Source: Prauserella salsuginis (GTDB taxonomy: Bacteria > Actinomycetota > Actinomycetes > Mycobacteriales > Pseudonocardiaceae). Taken from it: a DNA stretch of 64,000 bases. Location of the stretch: the NCBI RefSeq assembly GCF_024648885.1, contig NZ_JANBBF010000009.1, forward strand, positions 372,001 through 436,000, written 5' to 3'. A program made the translations under genes and the position numbers. Positions within the stretch are counted from its first letter, which is position 1, and each line of letters starts with the position of its first letter. Shown here piece after piece: positions 37,321 through 48,534 of this stretch. Below the pieces are notes generated by a model. The model saw only the letters and a program-made list of their open reading frames with translations, was not told the origin of the DNA and ran no database searches.

Positions 37321-37729
37321 GGCCGACGACGGTAACGCCTCTCGTGCGGCGATCACGTGTCCGCTCGGAGTCGGGTTCCTCACGCGGTGGCGAGATCACG
37401 CCTGGCGAACGCCGCCGTGCCCGCAACGGCCAGAGCCAGCGTGAGCAGCAACATCACCACCGGCGCCGTGAGCGGCGGCACACGGGTGCCTGCGCCCACT
37501 GGTGCACGAGCCCATCGCATTGATCGAATACGGGCACGGCACCGACTACCGGAACCGTTCGAGGACCTGGTCGAAGAAACGTTCTCGATGCTCGAGAGTC
37601 TCGAGCCGTAGCGTCGGCCGGCGGCGCCGCTCGGCACCCGGCGGGTGCCCGCCGAGTCGGCCGTCCGGTCTCGGTACGTTGTCTGCTCGGCCGGTCGTTC
37701 GGCTTCGGCGGGGATGGGGTGGTCGCGCC
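37321..37729. other. Gap of 409 bp with gene fragments
   Basis: Besides the ABC-permease remnant on the minus strand, a plus-strand frame ends PEPFEDLVEETFSMLESLEP (stop at 37609-37611). It has codon bias like a real 3' end but no start. I do not recognise the parent gene. The region looks like a deletion scar. Confidence 0.4.
37380..37490 (-). pseudogene. C-terminal fragment of an ABC-2 type permease
   Basis: The last 25 codons read VMLLLTLALAVAGTAAFARRDL plus ATA, a hydrophobic helix ending in the ARRDL tail characteristic of ABC-2 permease C-termini. Upstream in the same frame there is no membrane-protein sequence, so only the final helix remains. Confidence 0.4.
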
Positions 37730-39406
37730 ATGATCGCCACAGGCGTGGTGGTGGCACTGTGGGTGGGTCTCGCGGTGCTGCTCGTCGCGGTGTGGCATCG
37801 GCTGAGCGACCATCGCGGCTGGCGCCTCGTCACGCTCGCGGTCACGGTGGTCGCGTCGCTGGCGCACCAGCTCGCCTACGGCACGGTGCCCGACGAGGCC
37901 CACGTCGGCTTCCGCTACGCACGCAACATCGCCGACGGCTACGGGCCGGTGTTCAACCCGGGCGAACCCGTCGAGGGCTACACCGACTTCGCGTGGATCG
38001 TGCTCCTGGCGCTGGTCCGCGCGATCACGGGTGCCGAGGTCGAACCGGTCGCCGTGACCCTCGGCATCGTCTGCGCACTCGGCTGCGTACTCGTCGCGTA
38101 CGTGCTCACCGGACGGATCCTGCGCTGGTCCGGCCGGGCACCCGCGTTCGCCGTCGCCGCTGCCGTGGTCACCGCAGCGACCGGCGCGCTCGCCGCCTAC
38201 GGGCCGTCCGGACTCGCCACGCCGCTGTTCGTGTTGCTCGTGCTGACGCTCGTCTACACGCTGGTCACCGGCCATATCGTGCTGGCGGGCCTCGTCGCCT
38301 CGCTCGCGGTGATGACGCGCCTCGACGGCGTGGTCGTCGCCGTGGTCGCGTGCGTGTGGCTGGTGATCGCCGCGGTGCGCGGTCGTATGCCGCGGCCGTC
38401 ACCCGCCGTGTACGTCGCCGGCGCTGCGGTGCTGCTCGTGCCGTGGGCGGCCTGGCGCATGACCTACTACGGCGACAGCGTCCCCACAGCGGTCGTCGCC
38501 CGCCTCGTCCGCGCCAGCGATTCCCTGGTCGGCCGGTTCGAGGCGGGGTGGACCTACGTCACCGACTTCGCGCTCACCTACCAGGCCTTTCTGCTGGTCG
38601 CGGCCGTGACGATCGGCCTGCTGAGCTATCGCCGTCGACTGCCCGGAGCGACGTACGCGTGGCTGCTGTTGGCGCTCGCCCTGGCCGAAACCGCGTACGC
38701 GATCGCGATCGGCGGCGGGACCCTGCCCGCGTGGGAACTGCTGGCGGCCGTCCCGGTGCTGCTCACCGTCGCCGCGGCGAGCGGATTCGCGTTGGCCGGG
38801 ACGCCGGCCGACGGGTCGGCACCGGCTGGCGGTCCGAACACGACGTCAGAAGGGGCTGCACCGGGCGGTGCCGGCGCCGGACAGGTGCCGACCGGACGCG
38901 GCGTCGCCGTCGTCGCCGTGGTGCTCGCCGGGTTGTCACTGACTCTCGGGATGACCAGGACCCTGCCCGCGATGCAGGAACTGCGAACCGTCGAAGACCA
39001 GCTGGACGAGATCGGCGACTGGCTCGGCGAACGCCTCACCGGCGGCACGGTCGTCAGCGCCGTGCCCGCGGGAGCGCTCGCAGCCGCGGCGGGCCCGCAG
39101 CTGTACGTCGTCGACCCCAGTGGAACCACCGACGCACACCTGGCACGTAACCCCGGGGACCACGCCTACGTCGTGCGCGACCGCATGCCCGCCGTGGTCG
39201 TCGACGCAGCAGGTGGGTACCTGCCGAGCCGGACGTGCCGGATCCGCACCGAGTACGCCGGTCCTTACGAGGTCGTGCCGTTCCGCCGCGCCGGAGGCGA
39301 GGCGACAGGGGGCCGGTGGGTGGAGCTGTACCTGCACCGGCCGCAGGCCGATCTGCTGACCGAACGGCTCACCGCCGACCCGCGGTTCACCGCCAAACCC
39401 TGCTGA
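37730..39406 (+). CDS. AftB-like GT-C membrane glycosyltransferase
   Basis: A 558-residue membrane protein with 10-11 hydrophobic helices and an external C-terminal domain (about 420-558). The first loop HVGFRYARNIADGYGPVFNP, then VEGYTDFAWIVLLAL, matches mycobacterial AftB, the arabinosyltransferase that caps arabinan using decaprenyl-phosphoarabinose. Here the catalytic DD pair of the family appears as PDEAH, a notable change. It lies about 4 kb upstream of glf, apart from the other two GT-C genes, so its acceptor may differ. The ATG at 37730 is preferred to the distant start at 37502. Confidence 0.75.
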   Translation: MIATGVVVALWVGLAVLLVAVWHRLSDHRGWRLVTLAVTVVASLAHQLAYGTVPDEAHVGFRYARNIADGYGPVFNPGEPVEGYTDFAWIVLLALVRAITGAEVEPVAVTLGIVCALGCVLVAYVLTGRILRWSGRAPAFAVAAAVVTAATGALAAYGPSGLATPLFVLLVLTLVYTLVTGHIVLAGLVASLAVMTRLDGVVVAVVACVWLVIAAVRGRMPRPSPAVYVAGAAVLLVPWAAWRMTYYGDSVPTAVVARLVRASDSLVGRFEAGWTYVTDFALTYQAFLLVAAVTIGLLSYRRRLPGATYAWLLLALALAETAYAIAIGGGTLPAWELLAAVPVLLTVAAASGFALAGTPADGSAPAGGPNTTSEGAAPGGAGAGQVPTGRGVAVVAVVLAGLSLTLGMTRTLPAMQELRTVEDQLDEIGDWLGERLTGGTVVSAVPAGALAAAAGPQLYVVDPSGTTDAHLARNPGDHAYVVRDRMPAVVVDAAGGYLPSRTCRIRTEYAGPYEVVPFRRAGGEATGGRWVELYLHRPQADLLTERLTADPRFTAKPC

Positions 39407-39431
39407 TGCGGGCGTGCGGCCGAGCGCGGGG

Positions 39432-40247
39432 TCAGAACCAGCGTTCGAGGACCTGAGCGACACCGTCCTCGTAGTGCGGCGCCGTGACCTCGTCGGCGAC
39501 GTCGAGCACGGCCGGGTGTGCGTTCGCCACCGCGACACCGTGTCCCGCCCACCGCAACATCTCGACGTCGTTGGGCATGTCGCCGAACGCGATCGTGGCG
39601 TCCGCGTCGAGTCCGTTGCGTCGGGCGACCGCGGCGATCCCGGTGGCCTTCGTGACGCCGTGTGCGGCCAGCTCGATGAGCCCGGCACCGGACGAGAACG
39701 TGACGTCGACGTGCGAATCGAGGACCTCGCGCGCGGCCTTCGCCATGGCGTCCGACGTCATCTTGGGGTGGCTGACCAGCAGCTTCACCGCCGCGTGGCC
39801 GAGCACTTCGGCGCGGGAGGCCTGCGAGCCCTCGCCGTCGCCCCACGGATTGTGGTAGCCGGACTCGATCACGAAGTTGCGCATGTCATCGTCCACGGCG
39901 TGGGTGCCGATCCGCTCCGCGCCGAGCGTGCATCCGGGCAGCGCGTGCTCGAGGGCGTCGGCGACGGTCGCCAGCTGTGCGGGGTCCATCAGCCCGTGGA
40001 CGTCGACCACGCGGTCGGCGCCGATGTCGTACAGCACGGCGCCGTTGGCGCACACGGCGTATCCGTCGAGGCCCGCCTGTTCGGCGACCTCCGGGATCCA
40101 CCGCGGCGGACGTCCAGACACGAGCACCACCGGCACGCCCGCAGCGACTGCGCTGTCGACCACGTCGACCGTGCGAGGGCTCAGGTGCGTGGCCGTCGAC
40201 AGCAGCGTGCCGTCGACATCGGATGCGATGAGGCTCGGTCTCTCCAC
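39432..40247 (-). CDS. HAD-IIB (Cof-type) sugar-phosphatase-like hydrolase
   Basis: A 271-residue HAD phosphatase. The nucleophile motif is SDVDGTLLS (Asp10, Asp12), motif II is VVLVSGRPP, and the C-terminal motif IV is IAFGDMPNDVEMLRWAG, with motif III Lys in HGVTKATGI. The alpha/beta cap between motifs II and III defines type IIB. Orthologs occur in the same place in mycobacteria (Rv3813c). The physiological substrate is unknown. The GTG start VERPSLIASD is chosen by family fit. Confidence 0.92.
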   Translation of the reverse strand: MERPSLIASDVDGTLLSTATHLSPRTVDVVDSAVAAGVPVVLVSGRPPRWIPEVAEQAGLDGYAVCANGAVLYDIGADRVVDVHGLMDPAQLATVADALEHALPGCTLGAERIGTHAVDDDMRNFVIESGYHNPWGDGEGSQASRAEVLGHAAVKLLVSHPKMTSDAMAKAAREVLDSHVDVTFSSGAGLIELAAHGVTKATGIAAVARRNGLDADATIAFGDMPNDVEMLRWAGHGVAVANAHPAVLDVADEVTAPHYEDGVAQVLERWF

Positions 40248-40330
40248 GATTCCAGTGTTCCAGAGCCCCGTGACAGGTCCGCCGTGTTCCATACGACATC
40301 CCCTCGGACGACGCCGGTCGATCGTGCGCA

Positions 40331-40375
40331 CGTAGCGCACTGCCTCGTAGCGCACCGCCCCGTAGCGCGGTGTCC
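40331..40375. repeat. 15-bp tandem repeat, three copies
   Basis: CGTAGCGCACTGCCT, CGTAGCGCACCGCCC and CGTAGCGCGGTGTCC are head to tail with period 15. Confidence 0.85.
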
Positions 40376-40479
40376 GTACCGCGCGGTGCGCGAGGCACAG
40401 CGCGGCGATCGGGGACGACAGAGCGCCGTGGAGTGGACAGGGTAGAGCGCGGCACGGTAGTGCGCTGCCCGGGAACGGC

Positions 40480-40536
40480 GTGGGGACGACGGAGCGCCGT
40501 GGGGACGACGGAACGGCGTGGGGGCGACGGAGCGCC
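40480..40536. repeat. 19-bp tandem repeat, three copies
   Basis: GTGGGGACGACGGAGCGCC, GTGGGGACGACGGAACGGC and GTGGGGGCGACGGAGCGCC are head to tail. They are noncoding and lie about 110-170 bp upstream of the LLM gene. Confidence 0.88.
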
Positions 40537-40649
40537 GGCGGGCGGCACTGGGCTGTGCGCGGTGCTGTGCGCGGGGACGACACGCCCGGAACGTCGCCCG
40601 GAGTGGGCACCCACGACAGCGAGGCCGTTGGCCGATAGCGTGTGGCGCC

Positions 40650-41543
40650 GTGCGCGTTGGCATTGTGATCCTTCCCGAGGACCGCTGGTGGGCGGCTGAG
40701 CCGAAGTGGCGGGCCGCAGAGGAGTACGGCTTCGACCACGCCTGGACCTACGACCACCTCGGGTGGCGAAACCTGGTCGACGGGCCGTGGTTCGGCGCCG
40801 TTCCGACGTTGACCGCCGCCGCGACGGTGACGTCGCACATCCGGCTGGGCACGTTCGTGACCTCGCCGAACTTCCGGCACCCGCTGCCACTGATGCGCGA
40901 AGTGATCACGCTCGACGACCTGTCGGACGGCCGGTTCGTCCTCGGTGTCGGCGCGGGAGGCCTCGGCTACGACGCGACCGTGTTCGGTGAGCAGGAGCTC
41001 ACGGCCGGGCAGCGTGCAGACCGGTTCATCGAGTTCACGACCGTGCTCGACGGTCTGCTGCGGGTCGACGGGTTCGACCACTCCGGCGAGTACTACACGG
41101 TGCAGGGCGCGCGGAACCTGCCCGGCGCGGTGCAGCATCCGCGTCCGCCGCTCGTGATCGCCGCCAACGGGCCGCGCACGATCCGCTTCGCCGCCGCGAC
41201 CGGTGACGCCTGGTTGACCACGGGGCGAAACTCCGACGAACTCGAATCGTGGTGGAAGGGCGTGGCCGAGCTGTCCGCGCGCCTGGACGACGAGCTCGCG
41301 GCGGCGGAACGCGACCCGGCGACGCTGGAACGGCACCTCAGCCTCGACGCCGCACCGGTGTACTCGCTGACCAGCAAGGAAGCGTTCGTCGACGCCGCAG
41401 GACGAGCCGCCGAGCTGGGGTTCACCGACGTCGTGGCGCACTGGCCGCGTAGCTCCAGCCCGTATCAGGGACGCGAGGTCGTGCTCGAGGAGGTCGCCGA
41501 CGACGTGCTGCCCGGCCTGCAGGAACGTCCCGCGTCCGAGTGA
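40650..41543 (+). CDS. LLM-class (F420- or FMN-dependent) oxidoreductase
   Basis: A 297-residue TIM-barrel enzyme of the luciferase-like monooxygenase group. MRVGIVILPEDRWW, FDHAWTYDHLGWR, LGTFVTSPNFRHPLPLMREV and LDDLSDGRFVLGVGAGG are the standard first half, and PPLVIAANGPRTIRFAA the second. Actinobacterial members generally use coenzyme F420. The substrate is unknown. The GTG lies eight bases after TAGCGT without a ribosome site. It is divergent from the HAD gene, across a repeat-filled gap. Confidence 0.88.
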   Translation: MRVGIVILPEDRWWAAEPKWRAAEEYGFDHAWTYDHLGWRNLVDGPWFGAVPTLTAAATVTSHIRLGTFVTSPNFRHPLPLMREVITLDDLSDGRFVLGVGAGGLGYDATVFGEQELTAGQRADRFIEFTTVLDGLLRVDGFDHSGEYYTVQGARNLPGAVQHPRPPLVIAANGPRTIRFAAATGDAWLTTGRNSDELESWWKGVAELSARLDDELAAAERDPATLERHLSLDAAPVYSLTSKEAFVDAAGRAAELGFTDVVAHWPRSSSPYQGREVVLEEVADDVLPGLQERPASE

Positions 41544-41654
41544 GCCGCCGGGTTCCCACGACTCGTAGCTCGGCCGGGTGAAAGCACGTGGGGAATGTCG
41601 AGCCGGTGGAACCGGAAACGACGACGTTCCGTCGGAACTGACGTACGGCGCTGA

Positions 41655-43652
<1,998 letters not shown>

Positions 43653-43656
<4 letters not shown>

Positions 43657-44612
43657 GTGAGACGACCCGACAGGCCGAGGCAGGCCAGGCGGAGGCGACC
43701 GTGTCGAGCGAACAGACCACCGGCCAGGAAGCCGGCGCTTCCGGGAACATCGTCACCGGGCTGCTGAAGACCGCGCGGCCACGGCAGTGGGTCAAGAACG
43801 TGCTCGTTCTGGCCGCGCCGTTCACGGCCGGTGAGATCGCCACCGGTGGCGTCCTGCTGGACGCGCTGATTGCCTTCGTCGCGTTCTCCTTCGTCGCATC
43901 GGCGGTGTACCTGGTCAACGACGCGATCGACGTCGAGGCGGACCGGGCACACCCGACGAAATGCAAACGGCCCATTGCTGCCGGCATCGTTCCGGTCCCT
44001 GCGGCGTACATCGCCTCGGTGGTGTTCTTCGCTGCCGGGTGCGCGCTGAGCCTGCTCGCCTCGTGGCAGCTGCTCGTGGTGTTGGCCGTCTACATGGCCG
44101 TGCAGCTGGGTTACTGCTTTGGACTCAAGCACCAGCCGGTCGTGGACCTCGCGATCGTCGGCTCGGGCTTCCTCATGCGCGTGATCGCGGGCGGCGTTGG
44201 CACGGGCATCGCGCTGTCGCAGTGGTTCCTGCTGGTGACGGCGTTCGGTTCGCTGTTCATGGTCGCGGGCAAGCGCTACGCCGAGATCAAACTCTACGAG
44301 CGTACCGGGGCCAAGATCCGTTCCTCGCTGAAGAAGTACTCGGCGAGCTATCTGCGGTTCGTGTGGGCGACGTCGGCAGCGATCCTGATCATGTCGTACT
44401 CGCTGTGGGCGTTCGAACAGCAGCAGGTCGATCCGGGCTCGATCTGGAGCGTCATCTCGCTGGTGCCGTTCGTCGTCGCCGTGCTGCGCTACGCCGTGGA
44501 TGTCGACAGCGGCAACGCCGGCGAACCCGAGGAGATCGCACTTCACGACCGCGTGCTTCAGATCCTCGGCGGTACGTGGGTGGTCATGCTCATCCTCTGG
44601 TACTACCTGTAA
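43653..44612 (+). CDS. ubiA: Decaprenyl-phosphate phosphoribosyltransferase (UbiA family)
   Basis: A 319-residue integral membrane prenyltransferase that joins PRPP to decaprenyl phosphate, the committed step to the arabinose donor. TARPRQWVKNVLVLAAP is the typical lead-in of DPPR synthases. The first Asp-rich motif is NDAIDVEADRAHPTK (about 89-103), and KRPIAAG follows. The second Asp-rich site is replaced by the GKRYAEI loop, as in M. tuberculosis Rv3806c. About nine helices are predicted. It starts with an ATGA overlap with the PAP2 stop. Confidence 0.95.
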
Positions 44613-44651
44613 TTCCGGGCCACCCCGATTTCCGCGACGGATGACGCCACC

Positions 44652-46631
44652 GTGACGTACCCAGAGCCCGCCGCTTCGAACGCGGACCCCCAGGTTGCCG
44701 GTGACGATTCCGGTCGTCGTTGGAGCCACGTACCGCCGGTGCCACTCCCCGGTCTCGGCCGTGCGGCCGCCGAACTCGTGACCGCCATCGTCGGGGCCAC
44801 GGCGATCAGCCTGTTCCTGCAGTTCGCCGTGAACAGCGCGCCCAACCTGGTTCCCGACACGTACGTTCCCAACGCCCTGTTGTCGTTGATCGGCGCCGGG
44901 CTCATCGTGTGTCTCGTCGACGGACTCGCCGTGCGGCGGGTGGTCACAGCGCCGTGGTGGGTCAAGTTCGCGGGTGTTACCGGCGGCCTGGCTACGTTGG
45001 CGACGTTGACGCTCGCGCTGCCGTTGCTGTCGACCCGCTACTACCTGGGAGGTACGACCGGGGACAACGAGTTCCGTCTCCGGTACATGGAGCGGATGGC
45101 CTCCGGGTGGGGGCTCGCCGACTTCAACTACGAGGGGCTTCCGCCGTTCTACCCGGCGGGCTGGTTCTGGCTCGGTGGGCGCTTCGCCAACCTTTTCGAT
45201 CTGCAGGGTTGGGAGGCGTACAAGCCGTTCTCCATCACGACGATCGCTGTCGTCGCGACCGTGACGTTCGTGCTGTGGCGGTTCGTGGTGCGTCGGCGGA
45301 TGGCGGTGCTGGCGAGCCTGGGCACATTGCTGATGGGCCTGTACGTGCCGGGCGTCGGCGAACCGTACGCGTGGCCGACCACGGCATGGCTGCTCCCGGT
45401 ATTGGTCCTGACGTGGAACGCGCTGCGAAACCGGGAGAAACCGCGTTGGCCACTCGTACTGACCGGGATCTATCTGGGTGTGTGCGCGATGACGTACACC
45501 CTGCACCTGGCGTTCGGCGCGATGTTGGTAGTTCTGCTCGCGATCATCGCGGGTGTGTTGCGAGTGCGGGCGGGCGCGTCTCGCGGCGAGGTCGTCCGGG
45601 GTCTGGTCGTCCGAGTAGCGCTCGTGGCCGTCGTGTCGGTCGCTCTGATGCTCGTCGTGTGGGCGCCCTACCTGTTCGGCGGAGGCTTGGGGGCTGAGAA
45701 CGTCGCTGCGCGCTATCTCCCGGAGACGAGTGCGTACTTCCCCATGCCGTTCAAACCCAATGGCCCGATTGGCCTGTTGTGCTTGGCAGGGCTGGCATGG
45801 TCGGTCGTGCGGGTGCGTGCTCATCGGGTCGCTCTCGTTGCGTTGGTGACGGCCGGTGCGGTCTATCTGTGGTACGTGCTCTCCACATTGGTATTGGCGT
45901 TCGACACGACGTTGCTGGCGTTCAGGTTCAACGTGACGCTGAACGTCACGCTGGCAGTTGCGGGTGTGTTCGCGACGACGGACATGCTGGGCTGGGGTCT
46001 GCGCCGGTGGCATGAATGGCGAACCCAGATCACGGCCGCCGTCGCCGTCGTGGCGATCGCTTTGAGCGTGGGGGTTCTGCAGGACAGTCTTCGAGGCCCG
46101 ATGAGCGATGGCTTCGAATCCGCGCTCTCGGATTACTACCCGAACGGCAGGACCCCCGAGAGTCGACACCACATTCCCGGCGAGGAAGAAGACGAGGGAA
46201 TCTGGAGCGGCAAGTTGCTGGCCGCAGTCGACGAACTCGGTACGGGCACTGCGGAACGCGAGACGGTTCTCTCGGAACAACATCACATGCTTGTGTTCCG
46301 GCCGTTCTGGTTGTTCCACGACCATCGGCCGCACTACACGAATCCCTTGTCGCGGCACGACGAACGTGCGGCAGAGATCGACACGTGGGCTGCGTCCGGC
46401 AGCCCGCAGGAGCTGTACCGGCGGATGCATGACGGCCCGTTCGGTGCGCCGACCATGGTCGTGCTCAAGAAGGGCGAGGACGACAACTACTTCTATACCG
46501 TCAAATACGACACCTTCCCGAGGAAGACGGCTGCTCTCGGCCGCAAGGTCACGTTCGAACCGTCGCTGTTCGAGTCATCGCGGTTCGAGAAGCGCGATGT
46601 CGGCCCGTACGTGGTGATCGCCGTACGTTGA
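44652..46631 (+). CDS. aftA: Galactan 5-O-arabinofuranosyltransferase
   Basis: A 659-residue GT-C enzyme (family GT85) that places the first arabinose residues on galactan. A cytoplasmic head of about 35 residues is followed by about 11 helices and an external C-terminal domain (about 480-659). The first periplasmic loop TTGDNEFRLRYMERMASGWG carries the Asp/Glu pair of AftA, and YEGLPPFYPAGWFWLGGR and GEPYAWPTTAW are characteristic. The end SSRFEKRDVGPYVVIAVR is also AftA-like. The GTG is 39 bp after ubiA, likely in the same operon. In M. tuberculosis the gene adjoins embC instead. Confidence 0.93.
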   Translation: MTYPEPAASNADPQVAGDDSGRRWSHVPPVPLPGLGRAAAELVTAIVGATAISLFLQFAVNSAPNLVPDTYVPNALLSLIGAGLIVCLVDGLAVRRVVTAPWWVKFAGVTGGLATLATLTLALPLLSTRYYLGGTTGDNEFRLRYMERMASGWGLADFNYEGLPPFYPAGWFWLGGRFANLFDLQGWEAYKPFSITTIAVVATVTFVLWRFVVRRRMAVLASLGTLLMGLYVPGVGEPYAWPTTAWLLPVLVLTWNALRNREKPRWPLVLTGIYLGVCAMTYTLHLAFGAMLVVLLAIIAGVLRVRAGASRGEVVRGLVVRVALVAVVSVALMLVVWAPYLFGGGLGAENVAARYLPETSAYFPMPFKPNGPIGLLCLAGLAWSVVRVRAHRVALVALVTAGAVYLWYVLSTLVLAFDTTLLAFRFNVTLNVTLAVAGVFATTDMLGWGLRRWHEWRTQITAAVAVVAIALSVGVLQDSLRGPMSDGFESALSDYYPNGRTPESRHHIPGEEEDEGIWSGKLLAAVDELGTGTAERETVLSEQHHMLVFRPFWLFHDHRPHYTNPLSRHDERAAEIDTWAASGSPQELYRRMHDGPFGAPTMVVLKKGEDDNYFYTVKYDTFPRKTAALGRKVTFEPSLFESSRFEKRDVGPYVVIAVR

Positions 46632-47220
46632 TCGCCTGGTGCGGGTCCGCGCCCGGTGGTCTTTCCTTCTTGGGGTGACCGGGTAGGCGAACCAACATCG
46701 GTCTGCGGATCTTCATGAGACCGGAGGCGAGCTGCTTCGACGACCGAAAGTCGGACGGCTGCCGAGCGGCACTGAGGTGGGTTACGCTGGGGCCGCCAGT
46801 GCCGGCGGCCTTGCCTGCGTTGGAGCACCGCTCCATCCGCTGCGAGGGTTGTCGGCCCGAGTCGGTTCTCAGTGCTTCCATGGTCACTCCTGTTCGTGGC
46901 GATTGATCTGCACTGCTGTTGGTGGGTCAGCCGTTGCCGGGTCACGCCGTGGACGAGCGGCGTTCGGGTCTTTGTCAGCAGGTCGCCGACATGTCCGGTG
47001 CCCGCTGTGGTTCGGTTCTGTCGGTGGCGCGTTGTATACGTGGTCGATCAGCCCGGCGAGCCGGCCTACGAGGCTCGAGTTGCCGAACTCGGCCCCGCTC
47101 GCGATTCAACCGGTGTCAGTCTTGCTTGGCCATAGCACGATCGTGTGTATCGAACTTATGTTTGACATATTTCCGGATATCTGAGTACTGTCGCAAACAG
47201 CTTTGAACGAAGGGGGACGC
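46632..47220. other. AT-richer gap of 589 bp without a gene
   Basis: GC drops towards the right end, clearly below its neighbours. Open frames exist but have no plausible composition or homolog that I recognise. It ends in the promoter of the HNH gene. It separates aftA from the HNH gene and looks like imported DNA. Confidence 0.55.
47162..47191 (+). promoter_or_regulatory. Consensus promoter for the DUF222-HNH gene
   Basis: A perfect TTGACA (47162-47167) and TACTGT (47186-47191) are 18 bp apart in an AT-rich stretch unusual for this genome. The transcript would have a leader of about 23 bases with the AAGGGGGA ribosome site. Confidence 0.65.
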
Positions 47221-48534
47221 ATGAATCTCGACAGTGTTGTTCGCGCACGAAGACGGATCGCGCAAGTTCAAGCCGAGTACGTACGCGAGCTCGCGGCCGT
47301 CGCCGCCGATTCGGGGGTTGGTGACGGTGAACAGGTCACGGCTGAGTTGGCCGTTGCCGTAGCAGAGTCCGAGCACGTTGTGCGTCGGGAACTCGCATGG
47401 GCGCGGCAACTCGCCACACGGTTGCCATATACGTTGCGAGCACTGTCCGGTGGTGACATTGATTTGCCGAAGGCCACGAAGGTCGTCGATCAGACCACCG
47501 TGCTGGACGGAGATTCGGCCGGCAGGGTCGACGAGATGATTGCCGGCAAACTCGAAGGTCGTGACGCCGGTTCAATCAGACGCATCGCGTACCGGGCAGT
47601 ACACAAAGTTGACCCGGATGGCGCAGCCGTACGGGCGGCTCGACGACGTGAGGACCGGAAGGTCCAGATCCTCCACCGCGAGGACGCGATGGCTACCGTT
47701 ACTGCAAGTCTGCCCGCAGAGGTGGCATCGGCGACGTATGCAAGTCTCGATCGGATGGCCAGGTCGGCGCGGAACCGTGGCGACCCGCGGACCATGGATC
47801 AGCTGCGCGCCGACACGCTCGCCGAGTGTGTGATCGGGCGTTCGGGCGATCATGCCGGATCCGGTAGGGCGGAGATCTACGTGCACATCGACCTGCCGAC
47901 ACTGATGGGGCTAGCCGACAATCCCGCAGAGCTTGCAGGGCACGGCCCGATACCGGCGCCCGTTGCTCGCCAGATCGCCGAGGACCCCACGTCCACGTGG
48001 CGGAGGGTTGTGACCGATCCTCTCACCGGAACGCCGCTCGACGTCGGGCGGAAGCGATATCGGCCGAGCAAGGCGGTGGCGGACTACGTGAAGGTGCGTG
48101 ACCGGGAATGCCGTTTTCCCGGTTGTCATCGGCCGGCTGAGTATGTCGATCTGGACCACGTCACTCCGCACGGCTGTGACGGGCCGACGTGCGCGGCGAA
48201 TCTCATCGGGTTGTGCCGACACCACCACGTCGTCAAACACACGGCTGGTTGGCAGTTCGAGCTCGAGCCTGACGGCACCCTTCACATCACGACACCGCGC
48301 GGGGCGCGGCATACCAGTCGCCCTCCCGTAGAGCTGTGCGACGGCGTTTCGAGTGGAGAACGTCGTCATGCCGTGCTCGACGGGAACGGCCCGAACGGCG
48401 GCGTCGGTGGCCGACGTGCACGGAAGCGCAGGCGGCGCGCGAGCCGATGCCGTTCTGAACAGGGTTCTAGCGCGGCGTTCGGAGCATCCGGAGGCTCCGG
48501 TTCGAAGCAGGGTAGTCGAGCCGGAACACACTGA
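47221..48534 (+). CDS. DUF222 / HNH endonuclease-domain protein
   Basis: A 437-residue protein. Residues about 1-220 form DUF222, with ARRRIAQVQAEYVRELAAV and ALSGGDIDLPKATKVVD. The HNH domain (about 297-340) has CRFPGCHRPAEYVDLDHVTPH, then NLIGLCRHHHVVKH, including the zinc Cys pairs and catalytic His. The C-terminus is an Arg/Gly/Ser-rich tail. This is the REP13E12-like family that multiplies in actinobacterial genomes and behaves like a mobile gene. It lies inside the arabinogalactan locus, has its own strong promoter and lower GC, and its 3' end overlaps the emb gene by 68 bp. Confidence 0.88.
   Translation: MNLDSVVRARRRIAQVQAEYVRELAAVAADSGVGDGEQVTAELAVAVAESEHVVRRELAWARQLATRLPYTLRALSGGDIDLPKATKVVDQTTVLDGDSAGRVDEMIAGKLEGRDAGSIRRIAYRAVHKVDPDGAAVRAARRREDRKVQILHREDAMATVTASLPAEVASATYASLDRMARSARNRGDPRTMDQLRADTLAECVIGRSGDHAGSGRAEIYVHIDLPTLMGLADNPAELAGHGPIPAPVARQIAEDPTSTWRRVVTDPLTGTPLDVGRKRYRPSKAVADYVKVRDRECRFPGCHRPAEYVDLDHVTPHGCDGPTCAANLIGLCRHHHVVKHTAGWQFELEPDGTLHITTPRGARHTSRPPVELCDGVSSGERRHAVLDGNGPNGGVGGRRARKRRRRASRCRSEQGSSAAFGASGGSGSKQGSRAGTH

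Larger units (their letters stand above)
40248..40649. other. Divergent gap of 402 bp filled with minisatellites
   Basis: There is no gene. Two repeat arrays occupy it (40331-40375 and 40480-40536), plus scattered related words such as GAGCGCCGTGGAG at 40421. The LLM promoter (TAGCGT at 40636) is at the right end. Confidence 0.6.

Noticed and set aside
46777..47184. 135-codon frame in the gap before the HNH gene
   Set aside because: Cys/Trp/Ser-rich random composition, no ribosome site, overlaps the HNH promoter.
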